In this document: in pieces, positions 30,577 to 40,195 of the stretch
How the letters are laid out: the number at the start of each line of letters is the position of its first letter
How positions within the stretch are numbered: the stretch's first letter is position 1
Source of the DNA: Paramoeba atlantica
Lineage: Eukaryota > Discosea
Reading direction: 5' to 3'
NCBI GenBank assembly: GCA_977017575.1
Contig: CDRNVI010000046.1
Location: 62,001 to 126,000 of the forward strand
DNA: 64,000 nt
Program-made: the position numbers and the translations under genes
The notes under the pieces: model-generated
Seen by the model: only the letters and a program-made list of their open reading frames with translations
What the model was told of the DNA's origin: nothing
The model's database searches: none

Positions 30577-33500
30577 TCATTCTTCTTCTTTTTCCTCTTC
30601 TTTCGTCCACTGTTGCCTTTGAGATGACGAAACGTTATACTCTGTTGTACTGGGAACTAGTTCACCTTCGCTTTCGCTTTCCTGATTGAGTAACCTCCGT
30701 AGCGTGCCTTCACGATACGTAGAAAGTCGGGCAAAAAGAGCCTTACCAAACATCATGTGCTTCGAACGCTCTTCTCGACAAGTTCGTATTACTTGATGAA
30801 AGGCTGCATTCACTGCTTCAGAAAGCGTTCGGGTGTGAGCCTGACTGCCAGATATTAAAAGTATCGAACGCGTGCTTGAAGGAGTCAACAACCTTTTGAC
30901 CATAGGATCAGGAGCAAGGAGGAGTGCCTGGGATAAACCCTGTGCTACATATCTTGCCATAACGGGGTACGTTTCGGAGTCGTTGTCCCAGTCTAACGGA
31001 ACTGATCGTTGTAAATTGTTCCGTATCACGTGCTTCAGAAGTCCGTGAGTCAGCAATTCAAGAGGAATACGAAGAACATGGCACGAGCTGAGCTCAAACG
31101 CGCTCAACAAGTCAAAAAAGAGGTGCGCGAGAGTTTCTGTTAATTGGGTCTCAGTAGCGTATACATAATTGCGGTATTTTGGGACGAGCACGCGAATAGA
31201 CTGGCTTTTTTCTGATAGTACGTGTTGCACCTTATATTGAGAATCCTTAGAGCTTCGCAGAGACGCAACGCTTATGTGACATACGTCGGGAACATACGAA
31301 TCGCGTTCACCTTCAATTTCTTTTGAAAGACGTTTGAGATGAAAAACGTTATCTCGAGCATCATTATCGATTGCCAAAAAAAGAGTCTGCATTTCCGCGA
31401 GGTGCTGTTCCGTTGGCGCAAAAAGTTCAAGCTCTCGAACAAGTTGACTTTGAATCCGACAAAGGGAAAGGCTGAAACGAAGATTTTGAAAAAGCGTCCC
31501 GGAGGTGACGTGAAGCCGTAGTTGGCGACCACGGAGAGACCCCACTGGTGTGTTTTCTGCGGTGTTCCCAGAAGAATCTGTGGAAGGGACTTCGACAGAT
31601 GATTCATCATCGCTTGTGTCCTCCGACTGAAAATGGTTCCACTCTTCACCCTCTTTGCGAAAGGCATCCTCTAGTGCCCCAATCAGGACTTCGGGGGTAA
31701 GTGAAATAATAATCTCTCTTGCTGGAGATGGGAGGCTGGACATCTCAGCAGATAAAAAAGGGGTCACACGAAGTTCCCTGTACTCGCGTGGTGCCCAGCG
31801 AAGTCGATTAAATAAATGTGCGTACGCGCGTTGAAGTTTAACTCGTAGCCTCTGTATCACCTCTTGCATGGCATCAGAAAATTGCGCTCCCATAGAACGC
31901 AAGTGGTGCAATTCGTCTTCAGCCTCTGTCCGTAAAATGCGTTCCAATGCATCGATGTCCAGCATGTGACCGGTGGAGCGTGGGTGTGTTGAGGAATCAG
32001 GACCGACATTTACGTCGCGAAAAATATAGGACGTGTACCGCGCAATTCGAGCAGCCGTAGTAAACAGGATGCCACTTGTAGTTTCGTCATCTGCGGGTGT
32101 TGACACATTTTCTCGGTCGCTATCCGCATTTCGCGTTCCCCCTACGATCTCTTTTACTGGAGAACCACTAGTTCTGTCAGTGGAGGATCCAGTCCCTTCA
32201 TGAGACACGAAAGAAACATCAAGAAGAAACCTTGTGTTTTCAAAAACAACCTCGTTAGTAAGCTCGTCCATTTGGTCGGTAGACACATACAGGTCCGCGA
32301 TTTCGCTAGACACCGGAGGGGTTAAGCCTTGCTCAACTTGCGATGTGATGAGAGATATATTGAGACAGGGATTCCTACCGCTGCTGTACAACATTAGTCT
32401 CTGCGGTGGGCACGACCGATATAAATCGTGAGCCGTATGAAGAGCGGCTTCAAGCAATTCGCTATTTTGACCCGCAGCGTATAGCTCATTGACTTCATCT
32501 GTGCCATAGAGGTGAGGAACTGCAAGTATTGTTTGGTACATGTGAAACATCTCCGGATCTTCCAGCCCAAGTTGGTTTGACTGCCGCAAAATAGTGTCGT
32601 AGGTGCGATCGAGTTCCAAGCGCGCATGTAGCATCATGGAAGCAGACAGATAGACGGGCATGAAAAGAGGGTCAGTCGCAAAGAAAAAGTCAAAGAACCG
32701 ACCGACGACGTGTACGGGGCCCTTATCGTAGGCTGTAGCAAACAGAGTCGCGATCCAAGCCATGGCGTAGTTCCCCTCCATGTGCCCGGAGGCCTCGATG
32801 TGCCTGGCTACTATGGGATTACGATATTCCACCAGAGGATGAACAAGGCGATATAAAGCCTGGGTAAATTTCATTCCATGAGTAAGATGCGGCCGAATCC
32901 AGTATTTTTTTAGCAGATGCATCAGAGGAATCGCGTCATCTTTGCTGCAAAGAAGATAGGGCACTAAAGCCACTTCGTTCAGCCCTTGATAGTAGGACGC
33001 TTCGTGATCGTTAGAGAACACTTGTTTCATTATGAACCAAAGATCATCCTGCTGCTTGAGATCTGTTGTGTTTCCATAGCGGCATCGGGACAAATCCTTT
33101 TTTATTTGTACAGACGTAGTGGCTTCCATCAATGATTCCGTATAACCTATGGGCCACGTAACCGTATTCTCGTACTTCAGTAGTCTACGCCATGCACAAC
33201 AGCGATCCATGATGTCCGTTCTCAAACCGGACTGAATCGCCCGATGGCGCAGACGAGCCAAAGCGGAATGAAACTGATTCTCCGAATCCAGGTTTTGCTT
33301 TAACCAGCTTCGTGCGTCCGAATTTCTCAAAATTAAAAATGGCGTCGAGTATACGAAATAGCTGCGAGGAGCATATCGAAAAGAGAATCTACCTCCAGAA
33401 CGTTCTGTACAGTTCATATAAAAATGAAAAACGTTTTCCGTTTTTTTGGCGGCTAAAGCTAATGTCTGAATAGCACTTGAGGAGATGGATGTAGAAGTTT

Positions 33501-35004
33501 CTTTCGAAACAGTTACGGCGGAAGCCAGCCATGAGATCGCGGCCCTGCTTTCGTCATTTGTAGGCAGCCCCGCTTTAATTGCAAGTCCACACTTAGTCAA
33601 GCGTTCTCCTTTTGTCCAAGTTACATTTATCATCTCTTCCTCAAAATATACAGGCAATTGTTTCTCTGCAGAAAGAAAAGCTGTGCTTGATAAGAGCAGG
33701 GGAACGGGTTGAGGTTCTGGACTTAGAAATACAACTTCTTCTAGTTTCTCAGCCTGATTTCGGATAAAGAAGTCTTCGCTATACGTCTTTGGCACCGCTG
33801 GTGGCAAGAATCCGTTGTCTTCGATGGGAGCTTCAAGAAGGTCTACACCATGGAAGACAACTCGGTACCACCCTGATCGAAGCTCTTTGGAGGGAAGTAA
33901 AAGCTCCCATTGATGTTCAGGAAAATCTTCATATTGTGTTGATTTCGCGAGACCTTTTTCGGCATACGTTGAAAATCGGGACATAATCTGTTTGAGTGGA
34001 ACTTTATGGTTCGAAGGAAAGGAACGAATTACTCTATGTCTTCGCGAAAGTGAGGCGTGCGAGAATCTAAGAGCAATGTTCGGAATAGGAGAATATGTTG
34101 TGGAAGCAGAGCGGTACTCTACGCTTATCATTGCTCGGCTTCCTACCCAATTGCGATACGCTCTGTACAGAAAACTTAGTTGAACCGATAAAGTAAGCTC
34201 AGCTTCGGACACTACGATGGTATTATAAAGGGGCTCCTTCTTGGGATACTGTATCAGCAGTTTCCCTCGTGGCAATAAATGAAAAGGTTCAGTGTAGCGC
34301 AAGCCCATACGGAACACGTAGCACGCTTTTAACGGTTGGGATGAAGTGTGTAATGTTCCTCCTTCTCTTTCCGGTACGCGTAAGAGAATTCTTTTACGTG
34401 TGTCACTCCACACGACTTTTTCGCACGGAATACACCCCCCTTCCTTTGGATTTTGCAGAATCGGATGAAACTCTAATAGATCGATTTCACAGAGATCTAC
34501 ACTATCGGCACTTGAGCGCAAGACCTGAGAAGCAAAGGCGTCATACCAAGAATGATTTTCCGTATCTGTGCGACGTAGACAAATTCTGTCCCCGGCAAAT
34601 AAAACAGGACCAAGGCGCTTGTCACGGCACACTGGCGTTCTGTCCTCCACAAGAGAAGTCTGAGACGTGTCCGAACGTGACTTAGGGAATGGATAAAATT
34701 CCCAGCCCGCATACCTGGCCCATTCGGGTGTTGCATATGCAGGAGGTCCCAAAACATTTGATAGCTGAATCGCTGGATCGGCAATAATCGCCGCTCGAAG
34801 GCTTTTCCTCTCCTTTTCAAGTTCGGAGTCGCCATCTACACAAGAAGTTGTGATAAATGCTCTTACGCATCGAATCCACGGAAGCGTGGCAGATGACGAT
34901 TTTTCTTTTTGTGACACACATCCGTCCGTACTGCACAATCGATTTGAGGTCTTGTCAATCCCGTTCAAAAGAGATAAAAACAAGCAGAAGAATAGAAGTT
35001 TCAT
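30577..35004 (-). CDS. TBC1D20/Gyp8-like Rab-GAP domain protein with signal-like N-terminus (paralogue 1)
   Basis: 1475 residues from ATG 35004. N-terminus MKLLFFCLFLSLLNGIDKTS resembles a signal peptide or signal anchor. Residues about 30-590 form an unrecognised beta-rich, cysteine-bearing region shared with the paralogue at 40196. A TBC domain follows at about 605-880. The Rab-GAP arginine finger is in IKKDLSRCRYG (near 635) and the glutamine finger in YYQGLNEVA (near 671), then HPLVEYRNP, YAMAWIATLF and FDFFFATDPLFMPVYLSAS, the pattern of TBC1D20/Gyp8, which activates GTP hydrolysis on Rab1/Rab2. After an acidic, variable linker, a conserved C-terminal block (VLVPKYRNYVYATETQLTETL) is shared with the paralogue. 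No clear membrane helix separates the signal-like end from the TBC domain, which is a topology puzzle. Confidence 0.82.
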   Translation of the reverse strand: MKLLFFCLFLSLLNGIDKTSNRLCSTDGCVSQKEKSSSATLPWIRCVRAFITTSCVDGDSELEKERKSLRAAIIADPAIQLSNVLGPPAYATPEWARYAGWEFYPFPKSRSDTSQTSLVEDRTPVCRDKRLGPVLFAGDRICLRRTDTENHSWYDAFASQVLRSSADSVDLCEIDLLEFHPILQNPKEGGCIPCEKVVWSDTRKRILLRVPEREGGTLHTSSQPLKACYVFRMGLRYTEPFHLLPRGKLLIQYPKKEPLYNTIVVSEAELTLSVQLSFLYRAYRNWVGSRAMISVEYRSASTTYSPIPNIALRFSHASLSRRHRVIRSFPSNHKVPLKQIMSRFSTYAEKGLAKSTQYEDFPEHQWELLLPSKELRSGWYRVVFHGVDLLEAPIEDNGFLPPAVPKTYSEDFFIRNQAEKLEEVVFLSPEPQPVPLLLSSTAFLSAEKQLPVYFEEEMINVTWTKGERLTKCGLAIKAGLPTNDESRAAISWLASAVTVSKETSTSISSSAIQTLALAAKKTENVFHFYMNCTERSGGRFSFRYAPRSYFVYSTPFLILRNSDARSWLKQNLDSENQFHSALARLRHRAIQSGLRTDIMDRCCAWRRLLKYENTVTWPIGYTESLMEATTSVQIKKDLSRCRYGNTTDLKQQDDLWFIMKQVFSNDHEASYYQGLNEVALVPYLLCSKDDAIPLMHLLKKYWIRPHLTHGMKFTQALYRLVHPLVEYRNPIVARHIEASGHMEGNYAMAWIATLFATAYDKGPVHVVGRFFDFFFATDPLFMPVYLSASMMLHARLELDRTYDTILRQSNQLGLEDPEMFHMYQTILAVPHLYGTDEVNELYAAGQNSELLEAALHTAHDLYRSCPPQRLMLYSSGRNPCLNISLITSQVEQGLTPPVSSEIADLYVSTDQMDELTNEVVFENTRFLLDVSFVSHEGTGSSTDRTSGSPVKEIVGGTRNADSDRENVSTPADDETTSGILFTTAARIARYTSYIFRDVNVGPDSSTHPRSTGHMLDIDALERILRTEAEDELHHLRSMGAQFSDAMQEVIQRLRVKLQRAYAHLFNRLRWAPREYRELRVTPFLSAEMSSLPSPAREIIISLTPEVLIGALEDAFRKEGEEWNHFQSEDTSDDESSVEVPSTDSSGNTAENTPVGSLRGRQLRLHVTSGTLFQNLRFSLSLCRIQSQLVRELELFAPTEQHLAEMQTLFLAIDNDARDNVFHLKRLSKEIEGERDSYVPDVCHISVASLRSSKDSQYKVQHVLSEKSQSIRVLVPKYRNYVYATETQLTETLAHLFFDLLSAFELSSCHVLRIPLELLTHGLLKHVIRNNLQRSVPLDWDNDSETYPVMARYVAQGLSQALLLAPDPMVKRLLTPSSTRSILLISGSQAHTRTLSEAVNAAFHQVIRTCREERSKHMMFGKALFARLSTYREGTLRRLLNQESESEGELVPSTTEYNVSSSQRQQWTKEEEKEEE

Positions 35005-35323
35005 CTCATGTTGGTATGACAAGGTTCTCGCATTAGATTGCTGCGCATTGCTGTTCCATTATTGTAAAAATAAATTGTTCGCTTTAAGAAACATTAGTTT
35101 GTATTTCTAGTCTGAACTCAAAACTATGGTTCTCCTGATTCAACACGCGAATCATACCATATTCGACATGCTGCGAATGACACATGCGAATCTTGAATTG
35201 AACTGCGAATCAACTGTGATTTTTTTTTCTCTTGCTCTTGTATGTAGAAGTATAAAAAGTAAAATACGTTTAAAATGCCCCAAAAAACAAGCTAGCGAAA
35301 TATTTTTGAACGGTGTAACTATG
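35005..35323. other. AT-rich spacer
   Basis: No gene is seen between the FCF1 stop and the TBC gene start. It includes a T-run near 35220 on plus. Confidence 0.4.
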
Positions 35324-35944
35324 TTAATTTGGCGCCCCAAAAGCTTCGGGAAGTCTTTCAATTGTATATCGATGACGACTAATGTACATGATGGGAACAC
35401 CCGGGATCTTTCTAATTCTTCTTTTCAGATCTTTATCACAGGTTGCTACAATATAAATTCGATGTTGCGTGATGCGGTCAACAATGCAATCATCCGCGTA
35501 AGTGCTACCGCAGTGCAAACGCTGAAAACGAGGATCCCGTGCTAATCGAAGTGCGATACGAAATTTTTTCCCCAATTTTTCCATTTCAGCCAGCACGCAA
35601 TCACAAACACATGGTACACATTTCGCCATCAGGCAGTCCATCATTGAAGGAATGATTTCCAACTTATTTTGCATGGAAAAATTTATAAAATTTGTGTCTA
35701 GAAGAATGTGAAAGGGAGGCCCAAGGGCGTGATTATACGTGAGAAACATTGAGCTTGGCATTTGTTCGGTGCGACGAACTTCCTTAGCGTCAAAATGTTG
35801 AGCATCTGGGTCGGTAAGACCTTTCCTGTTGTATGTAACTTGATACTGGTGATGCTCTTCGTCCTTTTCTCGTTCTCTCTGTAGTCGGTCTTTATGGAGA
35901 ATGCGCTTTATAGCTACCCTGCGTGTTTGTCGTGATTTCGTCAT
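35324..35944 (-). CDS. FCF1: FCF1/UTP24, PIN-domain rRNA-processing nuclease
   Basis: 206 residues, the usual length for FCF1 (about 190-200). Component of the small-subunit processome in the nucleolus; its PIN nuclease cuts pre-rRNA at early sites (A1/A2 in yeast). The PIN domain shows [11 protein letters not shown] (first Asp), [10 protein letters not shown] (Glu), [11 protein letters not shown] (paired Asp) and [24 protein letters not shown] (final Asp and conserved basic patch), almost word for word the eukaryotic consensus. The C-terminus [10 protein letters not shown] also matches. The basic N-terminal 60 residues fit the family. Next to it lie unrelated TBC and transposon sequences, as expected in a polycistronic cluster; KRI1 at 46582 works in the same pathway. 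Confidence 0.96.
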   Translation of the reverse strand: MTKSRQTRRVAIKRILHKDRLQREREKDEEHHQYQVTYNRKGLTDPDAQHFDAKEVRRTEQMPSSMFLTYNHALGPPFHILLDTNFINFSMQNKLEIIPSMMDCLMAKCVPCVCDCVLAEMEKLGKKFRIALRLARDPRFQRLHCGSTYADDCIVDRITQHRIYIVATCDKDLKRRIRKIPGVPIMYISRHRYTIERLPEAFGAPN

Positions 35945-36205
35945 GTTAGAATATTTTTTATCGGAAAGTAAACTTGTACGGTGTCAAAAGAGACAAACGA
36001 ACCACAGACGTAGAAAAAATAGGAAAACTGTAGAGTTGAGAAAAGCAGAACGCCAAAAGTCGAACTTACAACGGTGCGCTAAACGTAGCGCATCTTTTCA
36101 TAATAGAATTTTGAAGGTGCGTGAGACGTACACTTAAAAGTAGAACGGTGTGACAAAATTTTTACAAAACATACCCTGGATGGGGTAATGAGGTAATTCC
36201 CTCCC
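35945..36205. other. Spacer upstream of FCF1
   Basis: No gene is seen. Near 36172-36200 it has TACCCTGGATGGGGTAATGA, related to the TACCCTGGAGTAATC motif at 19286, so a transposon end is likely. Confidence 0.4.
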
Positions 36206-36306
36206 ATCAGTGACTTCGTTAAACGCGGTGGTTGTTTTCAACTTAGAAGTCACTCATGCTGCGCGCTTCGCGTTGAAAACTACCTCCGCGTTTAACGAAG
36301 TCACTA
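36206..36306. repeat. Fold-back repeat (palindromic MITE-like)
   Basis: Arms AGTGACTTCGTTAAACGCGG and its reverse complement CCGCGTTTAACGAAGTCACT enclose GTTTTCAAC...GTTGAAAAC, making an almost complete palindrome of about 95 bp. A diverged copy lies at 20836-20926. Confidence 0.85.
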
Positions 36307-36861
36307 AAAAAGAAAAATTGCCAAAACAGCATGAAAGAACAATTTTTTGGGTGAAACCGAAGTCAACTTCGTGTTTTGGCGTATTAAATAGATTACAATG
36401 GATTTGGTCAAGGGACACCACAAGGAAGATGCCTTTTCACAAGCACGATGAACTTCACACATTGCCTCTGCCTTATTGTACGTGACAGACTCCGGGTCGT
36501 TGTAATCACCTCCTTTGGTGTTAAACCCTCTGTTACGATGCTGGTTCCCCATATCTCGATTTATTAATTTTTGATAATTCAATATCCCAGTCGCACGGAT
36601 GTCGTACACTGTTCTCCGAGATATCCCGTACTTTTCTCGAATAGCCTTCACCGAATCCTGGGTTCGACAAATCTCGCGTTTGTCGTAAATTGTGAGTTCA
36701 ACTCGCTGCCGCTTTTTTTCGTTTACCGTTGGAGGTGCATTCGTTTTTAGAACAGGTGCCCGTTCCCCTACCTGGGGGGAGGGTGGCGCTGACCGAGCCC
36801 AACTCGACAGCGGACCTTTTATCATATGCACGGTTGTCGGTACACCGTCCGTGTGCGGCAT
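36304..36861 (-). pseudogene. Pogo-type transposase N-terminal fragment
   Basis: The frame starts at ATG 36861. Residues about 48-95 (KKRQRVELTIYDKREICRTQ, VKAIREKYGISRRTVYDIRA) look like the psq/CENP-B helix-turn-helix of pogo/Tigger transposases. The downstream DDE domain is absent and the frame loses protein character after about residue 150. The 270 bases upstream (read on minus from 37134) carry three copies of the CCCCCCTTTAATATGC-type repeat ending at a TA, which makes this the 5' end of a pogo-like element. The left half has been lost, with the fold-back repeat at the junction. Confidence 0.6.
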
Positions 36862-37027
36862 ATGTTGACGAAGAGAAACAGATAGAGCAGATAGAGAAAG
36901 CTAAAAAATCTACAGTATTGAGTAACTTAATGTTGGAAGTTGGTAGCCTAAGTGACTTTCCAAATAGAATAAAAAAAGAAAAAATCAAATCGGTCCCACC
37001 ACACGAACTTTTTTCAGCTTCAATTTT

Positions 37028-37134
37028 GTGCGTATTAAAGGGGGGGTCCCACCACACAAATTTTCTTCAGCCTCCTTTTTGTGCATATTAAAGGGGGGTA
37101 AGAGGGGGGTGCATATTAAAGGGGGGGGTCACAG
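37028..37134. repeat. Terminal repeat of pogo-like element, three units
   Basis: Three units of (G)CATATTAAAGGGGGG / GTATTAAAGGGGGG, ending GGTCACAG followed by TA (37135-37136). The same end is found at 16186 and 23390 and inverted at 22287. Confidence 0.7.
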
Positions 37135-37136
37135 TA

Positions 37137-37687
37137 TTTTATGCAATGCGATGAAATCATTTCTTTTCGGTTCGAAAGCGCCATCGTGGACAACATGGTA
37201 TGAGGCGTGTTCGGAGTGAAGGGACAGAAATCGCCGACAATTGCATCCACTACAAGAACTCTACTAAGTTAATAGACAGAAATTCTGCATATTGTACGTT
37301 TGCGCCATAAAAATAGAAAAAAAGTCAAAAGTATGAAAAAGACCAAATTTGCTTCACTTTAACCAATGATCCCTAGGGTATTTCAAAGAGCGCTCATCGA
37401 AATTGCCCTCCAGCCGAGAGCTTCTTTTAGGAGAAATACTCTTAATTAGACTTTGTCGTTCAAAATGACAATGTTTGTGGCTTAACGTGTCTGAAATATG
37501 CTGTATAAGTTTATCTTGGCAAAGCCCTTGGCTTGACCCATTTCTTGAGAGCGAAAGTTTCAGGGTATCTTCAACTTTTATGATAACACACTAAAGCCAA
37601 GGATGAAAATCATCGATGAATTGACGCATTGCTGGCTACTCATACTGATTCTCGGAAGTTGAGCACTCAAATCCTGAAGAATCTTCC
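37137..37687. other. Spacer, nothing recognised
   Basis: No gene or known element is seen downstream (in minus direction) of the membrane-protein gene. Confidence 0.4.
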
Positions 37688-38284
37688 CTAAGTATCTTCC
37701 TTGAAGTGTCTTAGTTCACAATTTGGTATTTCTTTGAGTGCTCCGGAGTACAAATTTAGCATTCGAATTCGATGCTCGAAGTAGTCTATGGCCTGTTTGC
37801 TGGGAAGAGTAAGAAAAGCGTGGGCAGATAAAATAATAAATAATGTCCAGGAAAAAAGAATAATTTTTTTGAAACCACATAGCCACATGGCCCAAAGCGC
37901 AAGCAAAGTTTGTGATATGTATAATGCTACAGAAAGAAATTCAGATTTTATCCGTAGATTTCCGTACATAATTCGCATTCGATGCCTCGCGAAAAGCACA
38001 AGGAGGGGGAAGAAAAAACGGGGATAAATGCAACTGTACCCCAGCCACACCGCAAGTGCTATATTAAAGTAATTACGCATAAAATGTCCCCAGTTGATAA
38101 CATAATATGCAGCATGGCATCCCGATGGGGGGATGCATGGAGGGTGCAGTAATGATTTCCACGATCTTATCTCGCTGCTTTTAAAGTGAAAAACAAAATT
38201 TATCGCAATAAAAACAAAATCAAGTGTCGACTGCCCCAGCATACATGAAACTAAATTAACTAAGTATTCTAATTTGTCTATCAT
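37688..38284 (-). CDS. PRA1-like multi-span membrane protein
   Basis: 198 residues from ATG 38284 (the frame opens earlier with TTG). Hydrophobic segments lie at about residues 17-33 (LDFVFIAINFVFHF), 75-105 (ALAVWLGYSCIYPRFFFPLLVLFA) and 118-160 (LSVALYISQTLLALWAMWL and IILFSWTLFIILSAHAFLTL). The order NWGHFMRNYFNIAL, then paired hairpins, then a short polar tail with AHAFL resembles PRA1/YIP3 proteins, which sit in ER/Golgi membranes and act on prenylated Rab GTPases. The match is by pattern only. It lies between two TBC Rab-GAP genes, a suggestive but possibly accidental neighbourhood. Confidence 0.5.
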   Translation of the reverse strand: MIDKLEYLVNLVSCMLGQSTLDFVFIAINFVFHFKSSEIRSWKSLLHPPCIPPSGCHAAYYVINWGHFMRNYFNIALAVWLGYSCIYPRFFFPLLVLFARHRMRIMYGNLRIKSEFLSVALYISQTLLALWAMWLCGFKKIILFSWTLFIILSAHAFLTLPSKQAIDYFEHRIRMLNLYSGALKEIPNCELRHFKEDT

Positions 38285-38864
38285 TCTTATCACAATATTC
38301 CTTAAAGCAGTACTATATTTGCAGCTTGCGAGATGCAAAGGAAGTTTGAAAAAGAACTTAAAAATCCTACTAAAAAGTCAAACTAAAGAGCATACGATCA
38401 GTTAATTTGACTCAAAACAGAAATCATTTTTTTTATCATGCGAAAATTGAAAACATCATGTAAGAACAGAATGCTCATTCGAAGACGTTCGCACACGCGA
38501 TGCTACATAGCATGCTAACCTGTTGTCTTGGCTAAGGAAGAATGAAAGTGAACTAAAGATTGAAAGTTAACAGACTTTTCTTAATACACGTTCTTAGTAC
38601 ACGTGAGAGGCTGCGTGTATCATCTCGCGTGATCTTGTTTTGCCATAGCAGTTTTGACACAGTAAAGAAAAAACAGTAAAACATAGTGTCAGTTTTCTCT
38701 TTCACAACGTTTGTATAAAAGCGTACACGTTTTATATAAATTTTATATAATATTTTATAACATGTATCTACACGTTATTTTATATACATGTTTTTTGATT
38801 ATTATTATTATTGGTTTTCATTCGATTATCTATCTTTCATTCGATTATCTACTGCATTTCTTCA
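38285..38864. other. AT-rich spacer between divergent frames
   Basis: No gene is seen. A relative of the 27412 hairpin repeat lies at 38603-38637 (GAGGCTGCGTGTATCATCTC), and 38720-38810 is T/A-rich with repeated TTTTATATAA and CATTCGATTATCTA duplications. Confidence 0.4.
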
Positions 38865-39292
38865 ATGGAGTCGAACGCTGAGGTGAAAGACCGAATCCAA
38901 AGTTCCATTGAGTCCTCTTTGTCCTCCGATCATACTCTTCACGACCTCGTCGTTCTCACCATGAAAAAAAGCTTTACTACAAGTGTAGAAGGCCCAACGT
39001 GTTTACGAAACCACGTTTGGAAATCTTAACTGAGGATCTGGAAGGAAAGGTTGTAGAGACAATGGAGCGAATTACCCGTACGATGGATACGTTTGTCCAC
39101 CGCGGGCGTTCCATTTGCGGTGTGACGCTTTCGTGCTCGCTTATGGAACGAGTAATTTGTTTCCTAATTGAACATCAAGAGCATCTGCTCTTAGACGTGG
39201 GGCCCCGTGGTGTTTACTTCTTGGAGCAAGCCACTCAAGACTTAGAATCCTTTCTTGAGAAGAACCCTCTGTATGCCCCGCAGCGAAAATGA
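38865..39292 (+). pseudogene. Unrecognised small protein with a frame change
   Basis: A plus-strand coding-like stretch in two frames. The first runs from ATG 38865 (MESNAEVKDRIQSSIESS) to a run of seven A (38964-38970). The second continues from about 38970 (LYYKCRRPNVFTKPRLEILT) to a stop at 39292, giving about 140 residues in all. The join falls at the A-run, so a sequencing error, a real frameshift or a tiny intron are all possible. The protein is not recognised; it has no membrane segment. It would be the only host-like gene on plus in the cluster. Confidence 0.35.
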
Positions 39293-40195
39293 GTAAGTGA
39301 CGTTTTGCTCAGTATGGAGATCACTTACTGGAAGTCCCTCACGGGCCTGCCGTGCGTGGCGTAAACGTGCAAAAGTTGACAGTAATCCTACTACAGAGAC
39401 GGATGCTGACTTCTTTGTGTTTGTGTTCTTTAAATTGTACTTGGGAGCAGTTGTTCGAACTACAAGGTCTGTGGACCCTATCGGATACACGTGTTTCAAT
39501 TCGCACTCTGCGAGAGGACTTCACCCGAGTGGCAATGAAGGTGTGAAGGTCTGCTGAAACCTTGCAAAGCTCCGTTAAAACTCGCTGAACCACTGCATCA
39601 GTCTAACGTGACCGAAATCGGTTCTTCACGAACGCGGTTAGCTCACGTACAGAAACGTGTCCAAGAAAAACCATTTTCGAGATAAGCTCTGTGTGTGGCA
39701 TGGTCAACTAGAAGTACAACAGGGAAAGAATAGCACAGAAGGCGTTGAGATTGTAACACTTAATTTTATCAATCTCAAAAGAATTAAACAGGAGATCGGT
39801 AATGAATAATGCAGATTTCGAAGCGGCCATTATTTTGTGCACATAAACGTCGAAAATAGGTCGTCGTTTCCGGGTAGTGAGCAATAAATAATATAAAAGA
39901 AATATTTCCCTTCAAGCAAATTACTTTTCTATAAGCAGAACGTACTCGAAATAGTAATACTTATTGAATTCCAGAGAAATGGTTGTATTTCAAGATTTCA
40001 GCATAAACGTGTATACAATATACGTCATATTAACGATCCACATTTGCTTTAATTGGACGTATAAAAACGCGCGCATCGCCAAAGAGTCCAAGAATACTTT
40101 GGCAAAAGAAGTGTCATAAAATTTACAGGATATATAGAAGTCTACTCCTTATAGACATTGATTCGGAATTCGCACAAAAACTTCCTCATTATTAT
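39293..40195. other. Gene-free spacer
   Basis: About 900 AT-rich bases downstream of the second TBC gene. No gene, RNA or repeat was recognised. Confidence 0.4.
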
